NCBI GenBank assembly: GCA_001600875.1
Contig: BCLD01000008.1
Coordinates: 211,606 to 275,605, forward strand
Reading direction: 5' to 3'
DNA: 64,000 bases
From: Solicoccozyma terricola
Taxonomy: Eukaryota; Basidiomycota; Tremellomycetes; Filobasidiales; Piskurozymaceae
Part shown: one piece after another, positions 45,212 to 60,068 of the stretch
How positions within the stretch are numbered: the first letter of the stretch is position 1
How the letters are laid out: the number at the start of each line of letters is the position of its first letter
Position numbers and translations under genes: made by a program
Notes under the pieces: model-generated
Seen by the model: the letters and a program-made list of their open reading frames with translations, nothing else
Databases searched by the model: none
What the model was told of the DNA's origin: nothing

Positions 45212-47479
45212 CTAAGTAAACCTAGACAACGCCCCCGTCTCGACTTTGATCTCCCCTGTTGCTACCTTCCTCTCATGATCCCGATGAGCTGCATCTTTGG
45301 CGAGCTTCTCCTTGATAGCCACCTGTGTAAACGCGCGGCTATCAGTCAGTAGAGCGCAAAATCCGGTACGACCACACACACTTACCATCGCAGGATCGAT
45401 CACATTCTTTCTCTTCTTCCTCATGTACCTCTTCATCGTCTTCCCTTTCCCTCTCATCTTCTGCTTTTCCTTCTCCTGTTTGAGTCGCTCCCTGCGGATA
45501 GCTCCCTGACTCCGTTTCGGAGCACCCACCGCTCCCTCTGCTCCACTCATCTCCTCGTCGTCACTCGGCGCTATCCCATCATCTCCCTCGTCTGCCTGTC
45601 CACTTGCTCTCAACCGATCAATCCTCGGCATCTTGTAGAATGGAACGGCAGCGTCACTGTAGACCTCCTTCTTCACCTCCCCAACTCGTCCCAAGAAGTC
45701 CGCATCCAATGTGATGAGATCCGGCTGAATCTTCTCCAACACACCGCGAACTTCCCTCTCTCGCCTCCTATTATGCGATTCGTATACGTCGGCTTCGTTA
45801 CTATCGAATTGCGCTTCTCCGGAGCCGGGTACTAGTAGGGAGGAGAATCCGGCAGAGTGACCGACGCCGAGAATATCTTCGTATGGACAGAAGACGACAG
45901 ATCGAGGCGTTAGTGATGGGAGTGGAAGGTCCATGTAAGGACTTGGTGAATGCTTTCCAGGAAGGTGAAGATCGCGGTAGACCTGTGATCGGGGCGGCGG
46001 GGTAAGTTCTAAGCATTCGCAGAGTGAGAACCCGGTATGAACAAACTCACCGTCACACCACCCTTCCCACCGACCGCCAACATCCCTTTCATACTGTATC
46101 CCAACTCAGCAACCCCACTCCTCCTATCCGTCCATTCTCTAACCGTCGTCCCCCACATTCTCGCATCCCAAACCTTGACTTTCCCATCCGCTCCACTTGT
46201 CGCCATATACCTCCCACAACTCCTCCCACTTGGATCCACAGCGATAGATTGGATGGGACCCATATGAGCGAGGAGTTTGACGTGTGGCGTTGACATGTTT
46301 GGTGACCATAGCGTGACGACTCCATTCTGATGGCCGACGTGGAGAATCGCGTTGTGTTTGTTTTGAGCGAGCGCATGGACAGAGCCGAGTCGAGTTTTAT
46401 GCTCGGCGACCACTTGACCGGTTGAAGTGTCGTGGTATTTGAGATGTCCCGCATTGCCCTGAAACAGCGCGGGGATATTGTATCCTGGTTAGTTATTGGA
46501 TTGGTGTGGCGGAAGGGTGCGTACGGCTTACGATCGTGGCGAGCAAGTAATGGTATGGCAGGAATTCCATCCTGGTTACATCTAGATGCTGCTTCATTTT
46601 GCTATTCCGCGCGGGAAGGATGAGACGGAGGTTCAGGTTGTGGATCTACATAGGACGCCCAAAAAGAAAAGAGAAGACTGAACCCTAGACTCACTGTACT
46701 TCAGTCCCTGATTGGTCGTAAATGAAGACGTACTTCTTTTGAGCGACGGCGTAGAATGCCTCAGAGTGCAGGAATCTGTACAGGTGTAGCTGTCAAGGGC
46801 CGCTCTTTCGCGATCACAACGATCCGATACTCACTTGATGTCCCGGACACTCTCACCGAGTTGAATCTCGGAATGCATTCGCCCAGCTTGCCAGTCAAAG
46901 GTCGCAACATGACCGTGGTTGGAGGCCAATGCAAGATGTCTAGAGGAGAATAAGGTCAAACTCTAGCTCTTGGATCGACGTTCTCCAAAGATGGCCCAAC
47001 ACTTACCTCCCGTTCCTGGTGTAATCGACTCTATAACCACCGCCTCCGATATTCTCCAACTTCAAATCGAATCTCTTGCCTCTACTAGCCACTGCAATCT
47101 CCTCTTTCACTTCATCCTGCGCGACTCTCCAAGTCCTTTCCCCACTCTCCATATCGACCTCGATACCACCTCCATCACCCGTATTCAAATATTCCTGAAC
47201 ATCAGCTCGTTCCAACGCAGCTCGTTTAGCAGCCACTTGCTGACTTGCCAACTTGGAACGCAATTTCTTATCTGCTATCCGACCGAGTGACTTTGATGGT
47301 TTTACATCGTGGGCCGAGTGGAGAGAAGATGAGAGTCGGGTAGCAGGAAGGATGGAATGAAGAGATGCATCGATGGCTTCTTTATCCTTCCCTCGACGGA
47401 CTTTTTGGTGAGGAAGAGCCGGACGGGGACGTTTTGACGATGAGGCAATGGGAGAATCGGATGCGAGGAGTGCGTCCAT
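45212..47479 (-). CDS. UTP7: U3 snoRNP WD-repeat protein UTP7 (WDR46)
   Basis: Utp7 is a small-subunit processome component needed for 18S rRNA maturation. From ATG 47479 the protein has a basic helical N-terminus (LRSKLASQQVAAKRAALERA). WD repeats follow: HLALASNHGHVATFDWQAGR, ILHVGHQNGVVTLWSPNMST, YMATSGADGKVKVWDARMWG and the lead-in to the next blade. Next is the family-specific BING4 C-terminal region, VVFCPYEDILGVGHSAGFSS, LLVPGSGEAQFDSNEADVYE, RREREVRGVLEKIQPDLITL. A lysine-rich tail (KTMKRYMRKKRKNVIDP) is consistent with nucleolar targeting. TAG is at 45212-45214. The gene is divergent from GTR1 with 225 bases between starts. Confidence 0.93.
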
Positions 47480-47704
47480 GATGGGTGGAAGCGGTGGAGC
47501 GCAGTGAGGATGGCGATGAGCCGATAGATTGAACCAAGCAGGAACAGACAGGAGAGCCTTTCAGAGGATGTTTGAATGTTCAGAAATCATAAAATCACGT
47601 GAATTGGGATTTCATGTAGCACACCGCGGATTCTGTGGCTATTGACCCCACTAATAGCATGCCCTGGGACCCATTCAACATCGTCCGTATCATCACCATT
47701 CACC

Positions 47705-49335
47705 ATGTCAAATGCAAAGAAGAAGGTCCTGTTGATGGGCAAGTCGGGTGAGACGGCCGTTAGCCCTCAGTCTATATCAGCTACTCGGACTGATGCAATT
47801 TATGCTCCCTGCCAAAGGAAGTGGGAAGAGTTCTATGCGAGGTGTTATCTTGCAAGTTTCATGTACCGGTTCAATCGGAGGCCTTATCTCGCTGATCATT
47901 CTCCTTCGCCCATCAGTTCCAACCAGCTTGCAAGAGATACACATCGTCTAGGAGCAACCATCGACGTCGAGCATTCGAATGTTCGCTTTCTCGGCTCTAT
48001 GGTATTGGTGCGTTGTTCCGAATTACCTCCCTGATGTTCAGTCAGTTCATGTGAAAATCCCCACTGCAGAATCTCTGGGATTGTGGTGGTCAAGAAGGCT
48101 TTCTCAACAACTACGTCTCCTCTCAACGTACTCAAATATTCACAAACGTCGCTATCCTAATCTACGTATTCGACGGGAACACGCCGTCGGGTTCACAAGA
48201 ATGGGAGAAAGACGTTCGGTATTATGAAGAATGTTTGACATCTTTACGGGAAAACAGCGACGATGCAAATGTCTGGGTGTTAATCAACAAGATGGATTTG
48301 GTTTCCAGAGATAGGACCGAGAGAGATAGGGTGTTCGAGGAGAAGAGAGTCGAGTTGGAGAAACGAAGCAATGCTTTGATCGTAGATGGGAAGGAAGCGC
48401 AGGGGATACGATGTTTCGCCACATCGATCTACGATGAGAGTTTGTACAAGGTGAGTTGGTTCACCCTGCGGAGGGCCGTGCTTTTGAATCGATGGCACTG
48501 ACACACGAACGTCCGTCTTCCAGGCGTGGTCATCAGTAATCCACACCTTGGTACCGAATGCATCCTTGATGCAAGCTCATCTCACCCACCTCTGTCGAAT
48601 GCTCTCATGTGTCGAAGCGGTATTATTCGAATCACAAACGTTCCTGGTGCTTGCCAAGTCTGGATCGGATTTAGATTGCGAGGAGAATGAATTGCAGGAA
48701 TATGAACGATTAGGTGGGGCATTGGGATTGAATAGGAAGAGATTCGAGAAGATTTCCGAGATCGTCAAGGAGTTTAGACATACTTGTCGGTCAGTCGTGG
48801 TTGGGTATCCACAGTCGGACCCGAATCGAGCTGATACTTTCCCCACTGCATCCTCCTTGATACCTTCAGACGTACAATGGAACCTTTTGTCAACTGGGAG
48901 ATGCGGTTACCACAAGCGAATATCGCGTTAGATGCGTTGACGCCAAACACCTACCTGATGCTTGTATCGACTGAACCATGGGTCGGTGAGTGGTTTTCTT
49001 CACCGCGAGCTCTATCATATCCTTCTAGCACTTGGGCCTCACCTGTCTGACCCCTCCACACAGAACCGCACCTCCTCATGATGAACATCGATCAGGCGCG
49101 CCATCATTTCGACGAATTGTCCAAACCTTCCGTCAAGACGCGATGTCCGTGAGTAGCTGTGTGATGTACAGCGTTTGTTTAATCCGTCATCGCTGAAACC
49201 ATACCTGGTCTTTTCCCAACCCTCTCCCTCCACAGTGTTTGTCGGAATCACGAAGGGTGCAAATACGAAGCTGACGATGAGAAGAGTTCGCCGCATGATT
49301 TCTGGCAAGAGATCGAGGGGGATGACAAGGCATGA
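47705..49335 (+). CDS. GTR1: Rag-family GTPase GTR1 (RagA/B type)
   Basis: Gtr1 pairs with Gtr2 on the vacuole to signal amino-acid sufficiency to TORC1. The P-loop MGKSGSGKSSMRGVIFSNQ is assembled from three exons. Then follow RLGATIDVEHSNVRFLGSMV, LNLWDCGGQEGFLNNYVSSQ, FTNVAILIYVFDGNTP, VWVLINKMDLVSRDR and TSIYDESLYKAWSSVIHTLV. Next are LTHLCRMLSCVEAVLFESQT, the C-terminal Roadblock-like domain with ALDALTPNTYLMLV, and a tail RNHEGCKYEADDEKS. TGA is at 49333-49335. To read SMRGVIF-SNQLARD the intron 47852-47916 must use a GCAAGT donor, a GC-AG intron; a GT alternative there breaks the frame. ATG 47705 fits the family's start. Confidence 0.93.
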
Positions 49336-49492
49336 TTGACTACTTGGCTCGCACACGCAATGATATCACGAGGACGACTAATGGTACATAACATGTTACA
49401 ATGCGCATCGCAGAGACAATCGGAGACGTTGTATAATTCGTAGGACACATATCATTCATTGATTCTCACCTTTGCCACCTTCCGCGTCCATA

Positions 49493-50978
49493 TCACCTTA
49501 TCACCTGTGCTTTAATCACATCGAACAACTCCATCTTCCCTTCGACCAATCTAATGCTGAAATGCCTCCTATCACCCATATAAATGCCGTGAACACGTAA
49601 AGTATCCGCCCTCTCAACAGCCTGCGTTTCACCATGTTCGACGTTTCCTTCGATGGAACCCTTCTTGAAAGGCCGAAACATGGATTTGGTCGCGGTGGCG
49701 AGGTGTTGGAATGGTTTATTGATACTGGGGCTTGCGGTTGGCGCATCGGAAGAGGAATTAGAAGGTTGATCCTCACTTTTTTGTTCGTACGCTTTCAATT
49801 CAGCGATCGAATCTGCGATCGAATCTGCTTCATCATCGCCATGCCTAGCGTTTGGTAATTGTTCATCCTGTACTTCTCCTGCTGAAGTGTCGATCCCTTC
49901 AATCCGGGGATCCACAGTGATTTCTTCATCTTCTTTAACAACACTCGTTGCAATCTGCGGATTTTCACCCATTTCGTCTCCTTGACTCTGTTTACTCTCG
50001 AGAATTTCCTCCCCACTGCCTGTCTTCTTATCACGCGAATAAGCAGCATGTAAATTTTCCAGTATCTGCGTCGTTTTTTCTCTAAGATCTTTAGATAGAG
50101 TCGGTGACGATATGATCGAAAGTACTGTTTGAATAACGCCATGGTACGAAGGTTGACTCAGTAGACGATTACGTGAAGACGGTCGGCATGTCAGACGGTA
50201 CCTTCTCGTTGTAATGCGGATAAATCACCATGTTTTGTTACGAAACGATCGATCGCTTTTGGTACCACCATTCCAGCTGTTTCAATTCACCATCAGCCAA
50301 TAAGCAAGGGCATTATTAGCATCCTAGGCTCTTGTACTCGTGTGAGAAAGACAGATGGATAGGGTTTGACAACGTACATATCTTGACAAGACTTGCTGAA
50401 TGAGCTGTTAACAGGGCTTTGGATGTTGTTAATCCTTTGGCAAGTGCCGCAGCCGTCGCACCCTATGGTATGGATAATCAATTCCAACATCAAGAGAAGG
50501 AGACGCGATAGAACGGGGACGACTGAAGACTTACACCTGCTATAGCGATTGATTCAGGAAGAAAAGCTGCACCTGCTGTTGCTGCTACACCCGCAGCTGC
50601 CAACTGAACGCGGGGAAAGGGAAAAACACCCCGAATGAACGCCTGTTATCAATGCAGTTCTAAACGAAATGCATGATGACATACGGAGATTAAAGCGATT
50701 GTAGCTGCTGATTTGAGGACTGAATATCTTGATGATGAATCAGGACCATCATCTATTAGTGCTTCGATTGTGAACCAGACTTTTCCAGGCTGAATGCGGG
50801 GTGGATAGATGGCCACGGATGTTTGAGCTATGTCTGTTGACCCTACCAGAGTGTTACTCACGCGGAACTTTACAGTCATTCCAGGTAAAACCTCATTCTG
50901 GAAATGCAGAGCAGTGACCTGTTTGAGGGATACGTTGAGAGTGTGGGGAGTATGATTTGTGATGCGACATGATGGCAT
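49493..50978 (-). CDS. Hypothetical protein with Ala/Gly-rich core
   Basis: I do not recognise a named family. Exon 1 from ATG 50978 is compact and domain-like: MPSCRITNHTPHTLNVSLKQ, VTALHFQNEVLPGMTVKF, then PGKVWFTIEALIDDGPDSSS. Next come Ala/Gly-rich exons (AAAGVAATAGAAFLPESIAI, ATAAALAKGLTTSKALLTAH) that look like glycine-zipper helices which could insert in membranes. AGMVVPKAIDRFVTKHGDLS follows. The C-terminal exon is acidic and disordered (DDEADSIADSIAELKAYEQK), then returns to an ordered end, VHGIYMGDRRHFSIRLVEGK, with TGA 49493-49495. The N- and C-terminal segments look conserved; the linker does not. The gene is divergent from the next, with 149 bases between starts. Confidence 0.55.
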
Positions 50979-51127
50979 GGTGATTTGAAGGTATCTAGAT
51001 GGATGTAAGGAGAGGGCGATCTGGCAGATTGAAGTTTCAGGTTCAGGTGAATGTGGAGGGGGTTGCGGGAAGAGGTGGGATGTCGGATATATGACGTCAT
51101 CACGGACATGAATGACCATCCGCGGAC

Positions 51128-52451
51128 ATGGTTGCTCAGTCTCCTATCATCCACCGCAGCATCAGTCTCTTGGCTTCCATCAATCTCATAGACTCCTCCC
51201 TACCCATGCTACCCACCTCGCCGCCCACACTCATTCTCAGAGCACTAGGAGGTGACGCTCATACTACATCAACCACTCTCGCATTTTCAGACCTATTCCC
51301 CACTACTACAGCGAGTACGACGACAGGGACCGGGACTGATGGGGATAATCGTATAGCGAAGAGTGCTCCGTCGTTGTATCTGATCATCGTGAGTCCTTTC
51401 GAGCTTCCCATTGACCACCAACTATCGCTCTAATCACCCTCCATACCACCCTATTAGTTCCTATCCATCCTCGTAGTCCTCCTTCTAACATCCACAGCAA
51501 TCGCCCTTCGTGCTATCCATCTCCGACGTCGTTTCCGCACTGAAATCCAACGTGCTCTCGCTCGCGGTTCAATACATCCATGGGAAGCTCAAGAATTACA
51601 AAGACAGCGAGAAGCCGATGCGTGGGGGTTGGGAAGATGGGCAGGGTGGGCAGGGTGGGAAACTGATGTTATTGCAGGGGAGACGGGCCAGAGGAGAAAG
51701 AAGAGGGAGAAGTTGGGTCCGAGGCCTGTCCTGTGGGAGTTTGAATTGGTGGATGAGAAAAACGAATGGAGGGAATTGAATGTGAGTTTATTTTCCTTGG
51801 GTCACAAGTTGTCTTTTGAGAATGATTCAATGGAGCTGAGACGAAGGAAGTGCCTCCTTCCAAAATTAAAAATAGCCAATCTCGATACAATGCATCTCTA
51901 CCTCGACATCATCATCACCACCACCACCATCAACTACCGCCACCCTCCCATTTTCTACCCAAACCATACATACAATCGACACCGCCTTCAACCCGTTCCT
52001 ACCCAGCTCCTCGCTCGACGACCCAATCGTCCGTGAAGGTCGTAGATTAAGCATCAACGACGATCAATTCATTCCACCAGGTGGTGGGAGAGGAATCGCT
52101 ATTAGGCGTCCTGAATCTCGAACGAGACAACAACGATCTTTAAGAGACGTAACAACTGGTCGGGCGGTCAATACACTAGATGCTATTCCAAACCAAGATG
52201 AACAAACTGTAGGATTTCCGAAACCAGGTGAACATGTACAAGCTGGATTCATCATCTTGATGCCGGAACCAGATGAGATGAGGAAAGACAATCAGATGTT
52301 GTTGAGTGAAGATGAGAGGAGTCATGGTGCGATGGAGTTGGGGATATGGGTGGGTAGAGTTGAGAATGAGAATGAAAAGCTGGAGAGGAGGAAGGGTAGG
52401 GAGGAGAGATTGGATGAGGCAAAGGAGCGGTTTGAGGATGCAGGTGTATAA
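51128..52451 (+). CDS. Hypothetical single-pass membrane protein
   Basis: The family is unknown to me. After a variable N-terminus and a splice at GTGAGT, a hydrophobic segment appears (LYLII joined to FLSILVVLLLTSTAIALRAI), then a basic cytosolic-type region with HLRRRFRTEIQRALARGSIH and RKKREKLGPRPVLWEFELVD. A His/Pro-rich exon follows and then GEHVQAGFIILMPEPDEMRK and GAMELGIWVGRVENENEKLE, ending at TAA 52449-52451. The general plan (short lumenal end, one membrane helix, long basic cytosolic part) is clear. The start could be ATG 51128 or ATG 51206. Confidence 0.5.
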
Positions 52452-52562
52452 GACGGATTCTCCAAGATAATATTTGTAGGAATCCTATATGTATCGCATG
52501 ACGTTTGGTACATGTCTAAAAATGCAGTGTTACAACTAGTCATCAAGAACGGTTGAGGGCTT

Positions 52563-54696
52563 TCAAAAGTCCAGCAACTTGTGATCGCTCTGTTCGACTT
52601 TATGATACGCAGTCCTCATAAACCTCCTCCTCCTCTCTTCCGCATCATCATCCATCATATCCCCTAGTCCCTTCAACCCACTCAACGGCTGACAAACCTC
52701 TTCCAATATCCTCAACGCCACAGCATCCGCCTGCACGCCTTTGACATCGACCCAGGACGGACACTTTACCTCGGGACCAGGTGAAGGAGGAGGCGTCGGT
52801 AATCCATTCCAATATATTTCTTCGACTTTCGCCGCCCATGCTCGATTTCCCCATGGTGCGCTACCGGATGGCATCGTCTCCGTAGCTACCAGTTCATCCC
52901 CTCCGACTTGTTGCGCAGAGGGCTTCATTTGTCCACCTCCGTTGATACATCCACCAGGACACGACATTACTTCGACGAAATCCAACGACTTTGCTTTGAA
53001 TTTCGCCATGAGGGCGTCTTCCTCGGATGTAGTCGCGCTATCCCCTATCGTCTTTTGTTTCCTCCGAGCGATCATAGCAGCTGATACCTTGCTTGCTCCT
53101 GCGCTTCTCCCTTTCCCCGCTTTCCCAAGTCCAGTCTGCTTCGATACAGCTTGAACGAGTGTTTGAAGTTTGGAATATCCGTAGAATTTGGCACCCTTGA
53201 AAATGATCTCTCGAGTGCGAGTATCTTCGATGTAGTATTCCACTTGATCATCACCTCGGATCCGTCGAGTATGGAGAAGGGTGTGAGAACCGTCGCCATC
53301 ATCGGACTGAATCGCCTCGATCAGGGTATGTAGGAACGACCCTGATGACGTCCCAGGATGATCAAGTAATTCGGGTAGAGGACATTCCACATCGTTTGCC
53401 TTGTCATCCTCCCCATCCACAGCAATCAACGGTTCGAACCCTCTTTCACGCAGTAGTAGACTCAACTCCGCAGTTGTGATCACGCAATCTACATCTCGAA
53501 CGAGATCTTGGTCTTGAAAATCCGATCTAGATGCTTCAAGTTTCTTCTCGTAGCAAGGCATGACGGTGACATGGTAGATTTGCGATGATCTGCAACGCCC
53601 GAGGGTGGAAAGCAAAACATCAACATCCTCTCTTCTTCCGTCCACAGAAAATGCACACCCGGTCTTCTCACCTCAATCCCTCCCTCTTCCCCCACCAATC
53701 CTTGACTAATCCACCCATAACAGCCTGAGGACTCCTTGTCTCACTAATCAACCCTAACAAATCCCCATGAGTTTTCTCCGCGAAACACACCCAACCAGGA
53801 CAAGAACTAGCGAGCATCGGTAGCAGTACTTCATCTCCTTCCTTTCCCTTACCCTTCGCTGCCATTCGAGCATGTCTCTCACGATATTCCTTGACATGTT
53901 CGATCAGACTGAGATGTCGAGCAAACGTCGTATCCCATACGCCGGACCAACCTCCGTTGATGTTAGCCATGAGGAATGACCGTATGCGTCGCAGCATCCG
54001 TCGGGTGGAGATGTAAGAGCCATCAAGTTGAGGGAATGAAGCAACCAAGGATGCTAAACTTTGTGGCGAGATGGATAGTATTCCTTTCCGATGATCGGGT
54101 GAAGAAGATGGTGGATTGGAATCTATCCACTTTTGAACTTCAAGATGAGATTGGAGTGTGATAAGGATTTCTTCAGCCGAAGTTACACATCCACTGGAGG
54201 GGGAGGGGAATCAATCGTCTCAGCTCTCGTCAATCGAAGTTGGAAAAACGTATCAATCCGCACCTGCATGCGATGCAATCATTCAGGCTGATCTCAGCCT
54301 TTTGAAGTGGTTGCGGTACTGTATTTGCCGATCCAACAACTCCATTCTCAATTCCACCATTGGATGGTCCCGCAACTTCGTAATAATTGTTTGCAGCGTC
54401 AATTCGGATCTCCGTCTATCCGGGAACGGGTTGTTTCATCAGTTACCACCCCACTGGCACCCGGGTGAATGGACTCACATTAGCTGAAACACCCTGCTCC
54501 TGACCTTCTGATCTGTTCTTCTGCTTGACTGGAACGGTACAAGCTTGAGCGGGAGTGATAAAGTCGTCCAAATCTCTGAGGATCTGAACGAGTGGAGTGG
54601 AGTGGCGAAGCGGAGATTGACGTATCAGCTTTGCTTGCTCACTTGGGCTGCGAGTTCAGCTTAAAAGGTACTCACTAGCGACCCTGAGAACGCCAT
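52563..54696 (-). CDS. NAR1: Cytosolic Fe-S assembly protein NAR1 (hydrogenase-like)
   Basis: Nar1 is an essential iron-only hydrogenase-like protein of the cytosolic iron-sulfur assembly pathway; it passes clusters to the targeting complex. Exon 1 encodes MAFSGSL; exon 2 ILRDLDDFITPAQACTVPVK. Cluster ligands are visible: the Cys in QACTVP, DCIACSGCVTSAEE (split by an intron), LASSCPGWVCFAEKTHGD, HVTVMPCYEKKLEASRSDF, and MSCPGGCINGGGQMKPSA. These match the N-terminal [4Fe-4S] site and the H-cluster-like site. The end RRRFMRTAYHKVEQSDHKLL fits the family. TGA is at 52563-52565. Between blocks there are fungal-specific insertions (a Lys/Gly-rich stretch after AGKGRSAG). ATG 54696 matches the conserved MAFSG start. 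Confidence 0.94.
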
Positions 54697-55109
54697 GAGG
54701 ACCTTCTTCTCTTGACAACAACCCGATGAAACGGTACAGGTTGATGAAGCGATGCTGATGGAAGATTTTGCTGCCCATTGGTAATCCCCCGCCCCCCTCC
54801 CTCCTCCCCCAAATCCCCCCAATCTCCCAAATCCGCGGTGCGGCAACGGGGTTACTAACATTTTATCCGTTCTAGTCCAGCCACGCTCGCTCCACTAAAA
54901 TATTTTCAGAGTCAAACAATACAATGGCAAACTGAAGGTCTGGCTAGCAAGCTCATCATTCATTCGTCGTCAACCCCGAGTGTCTTGTAGAACGAAGTAA
55001 GCAAAGTGGGCTCCCTCACCTGGCTGCCAGAAACGTCTCGCCCACAAGCTCTCTCAGCAAAGTCACCTCGACAGGCAAGACACCTGAGGACGTGACCAAC
55101 TCCAACAAC

Positions 55110-56537
55110 ATGGGTCACGATGGCGATAGCGGAAAGTCGAATGCGGCAAAGGACATCAGCTTTGGATGTGTGAGTGGTTGGAAAGCATCACAGGGTCTGT
55201 TTCTTGAAAAACTGACGAGTCGCTCCTATCTCTTTGCAATTTTACTTGGATCGATAGGTTGCTGGCATGACCTCCAAGCTGTTCGAGCACCCGTTCGATC
55301 TGGGTGAGTCGCAGTCCTGCGCATCCTTCACAACACACCAAGCTGACATATTCACCTGAGCCCTCTAGTCAAAGTCAGACTACAATCCCAGTCAACGGAT
55401 GGCCCTCAAGCCTTTGCAGGCCCTTTGGACTGTTTCAAGCGAACCTATTCCAAAGAGGGTTGGCGCGGATTATATCGGGTATGTCGTCGCGCGCAGTTAT
55501 CAACTCTCATCTCCAAAGAAGCTGATACCCTACTATTTCCTTTCGTCTCTGTATCAAGGGCGTTTCCATGCCACTGATCGGCGCAGCTGCTGAGAACGCT
55601 ACCTTATTCCTAGTGTACAATAAATGTCAAGATGCGATTCGTTCCATCTCAGGTGGAAATGTTATCAAATCTGAGAAATCCTTAGGAAAGAGGAGGGAAT
55701 TGAGCATCGGAGAAAAAGCATTGGCAGCTGCGGGAGCTGGAGCTGCTGCTAGTTTTGTTCTGTGAGTTTCGGACAATTCTAGTTGGAAAAGACCTCCTTG
55801 GGACAGTAGGAAAACTCACTGTCGATATCGGTCCGGTCTTTCCCCTGTGTAGCACCCCAATCGAACTCATAAAATGTCGAATGCAAGTTCAAATGATGAC
55901 TCGACAAGGTGTTCAACCTACCTCGACTCCATCAGCCGGTCTCAACCCCTCACATATTCGACCTTACACAACTGCTACTACCACTATCCATTCCTTCAAA
56001 CCACCAATAGCCACTACCTACCAAAATCTGCCTTTACAAGGCCCAATCGGACTTGTTCGGTCCACCATCGCCCAACATGGAGTAAAAGGATTATGGTTGG
56101 GTCAAATGGGGACCCTCATTCGTGAAACTGGTGGATCATCAGCTTGGTTCACGGCTTACGAGATCGTTTCTGGTTTCTTCCTACAACGACGACAAAAGGC
56201 CTTACCAACCTCTGCGGAAAAGCTAACAAAGGCAGACCTCAAGACTTGGGAGCTTATGGTCGCAGGAGCCTGCGCAGGGATGAGTTACAATATCGTGCTA
56301 TTCCCCGCTGACTCGATAAAATCAGCCATGCAAACGGCTGACGAGCTCAGGCCTACATTGAAAAATCAACCTAGAAGAGGGTTCATTGATGTCGCCAAGG
56401 AGATTTACTTGAAGAGAGGGATTAAAGGTTTGTATGCAGGTTGTGGATTGACAGTCGCTAGAGCGGCACCGAGTTCAGCGATGATTTTCTTGATTTATGA
56501 GAGCTTGGAGAAGAAGTTTGGGCATCTTTTCGCATAG
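55110..56537 (+). CDS. ORT1: Mitochondrial ornithine carrier ORT1
   Basis: Ort1/Arg11 exports ornithine from mitochondria for cytosolic arginine synthesis. The protein has three mitochondrial-carrier repeats. The first has DISFGCVAGMTSKLFEHPFD then LVKVRLQSQ, and ends in GWRGLYRGVSMPLIGAAAEN. The second has ALAAAGAGAAASFVL, TPIELIKCRMQVQMM and GVKGLWLGQMGTLIRETGGS. The third has MVAGACAGMSYNIVLFPADS followed by IKSAMQ, and GIKGLYAGCGLTVARAAPSS. The Px[DE]xx[KR] signatures PFDLVK, PIELIK and PADSIK are intact. The RETGGSSAWF segment matches ornithine carriers better than carnitine carriers. ATG 55110 is the first usable start; TAG is at 56535-56537. Confidence 0.9.
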
Positions 56538-56881
56538 ATGGCAACCGGGGACTTTGTAGGCAGTTGTACCTAGCGGTGACTTATAGATGCGTGCTTGAAG
56601 GAGACAACCCCAAAGAACGTGGGACTCAGTTCGACCAGTACGTACACCCAGAGTGGCGGCCAAGAAGAATATGAATGAGACAAACACAGTTCAGAAATGG
56701 AACAAGTTGTCTAGTGAATACATTTGGATACACAGCTAGGCGGGAAGAAGGAAGGGGCACCCTTTTTAGGTTTTTTTTTTTTCCAAAGCCTGAATTGATA
56801 GTGCCCGCTCTGCGGCACAACTATCGCAGCGTTCCTGTTTTATTGGTTACGAAGCGACTCTTTGACCGTCGTCGTCGTTGT

Positions 56882-59040
<2,159 letters not shown>

Positions 59041-60068
59041 GGTGGATGTGAGTGGTGGTAGCGAGGGGTAGCGAGGGTGGTGGTGGTGGTGGATGTGACG
59101 ATGGACAGACCAGTTGCAATGCCAACTTGCCATTCCCTATGACTCACTCCGCATTGTGCGTGCTTCAAACTTTTTTTCAAGCGCAAAGTCGCAAAACGCG
59201 CCCAATAGAATCAACCCGAACGGATTTATTTTCACAGTTTTATCCGGCCCGAACGGCTCATCCTAAGGGAGGGAGGGAGGGAGTTCCATGGCTACCAAGT
59301 AACAACTGTCTCGACCATCCTAAGCTCGTGCTTTGGCGTCTGTCTGGGCTGGGCGTACGGTAGGAACGGTAAGAGAGACCCTTTGGAGTTCACGCGAATG
59401 CTCAGGTGGGGAGGGGAAACTGCCTGAATGTGTGATATAACCCTATATGAGAAGAGGTGTTGTCTTCTAAGACTACACATCCAAGTACATGTCAGCGAAT
59501 GTATCATACATACCCCCTCGCAGCCGTGTTCAAATAAATGGAAGAAGCAAACCCCCCTTCCCCTCCCTATAGCGGTCTGCTTTCCCCAACGACGCGCAGT
59601 CTCGATCAGATATTAGCCCTGCCAACGAGAAAGCTGTTTATCTGTAATGGATTTGTGGGAAGGCTGTTACAATCTTCACGGGTTAAACATCTCACCGCGC
59701 TGCCCATTTACTCTTTGAGGTCCCCTCCAGACCCAGTGTTCGACTCGCATACCCGTCTCACGATAGGTTTTCTGCGCAGTTTTCGGTAATCAATGGCAGG
59801 TTGCGTGTTTATTACGCTTGACTAGGCAGGTTAACTGATCAGTCACCTCCATGGCATTGGGTCTTTCCGAGTGATAAGACTATCAGGGATGGGTTGTGGG
59901 CGCAGGGGATGCCGGGTAGTAGCCAACTTTTTGCCAATGCAATAATACCGCACACACCCTCCCTCTATTTTCCGAAAATATTTGCTGAACCTCCACTCGA
60001 AACCAACCGACTGGTTCACACCAAATTCAATTCACACACCACCCCTCCCCACCCCACACAGCAACATC
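59041..60068. other. Divergent intergenic region, LYS20 and RRG9
   Basis: About 1 kb between two divergent starts, with GGT-rich repeats next to LYS20 (59045-59095) and GGGA repeats near 59269-59282. Open frames here have no ATG context or family resemblance. No RNA gene was seen. Confidence 0.45.

Noticed and set aside
59041..59133. Longer N-terminus for homocitrate synthase from ATG 59133
   Set aside because: It would add a His/Pro-rich stretch from a GGT-type simple repeat. The ATG at 59040 is more typical, though the longer form cannot be excluded.
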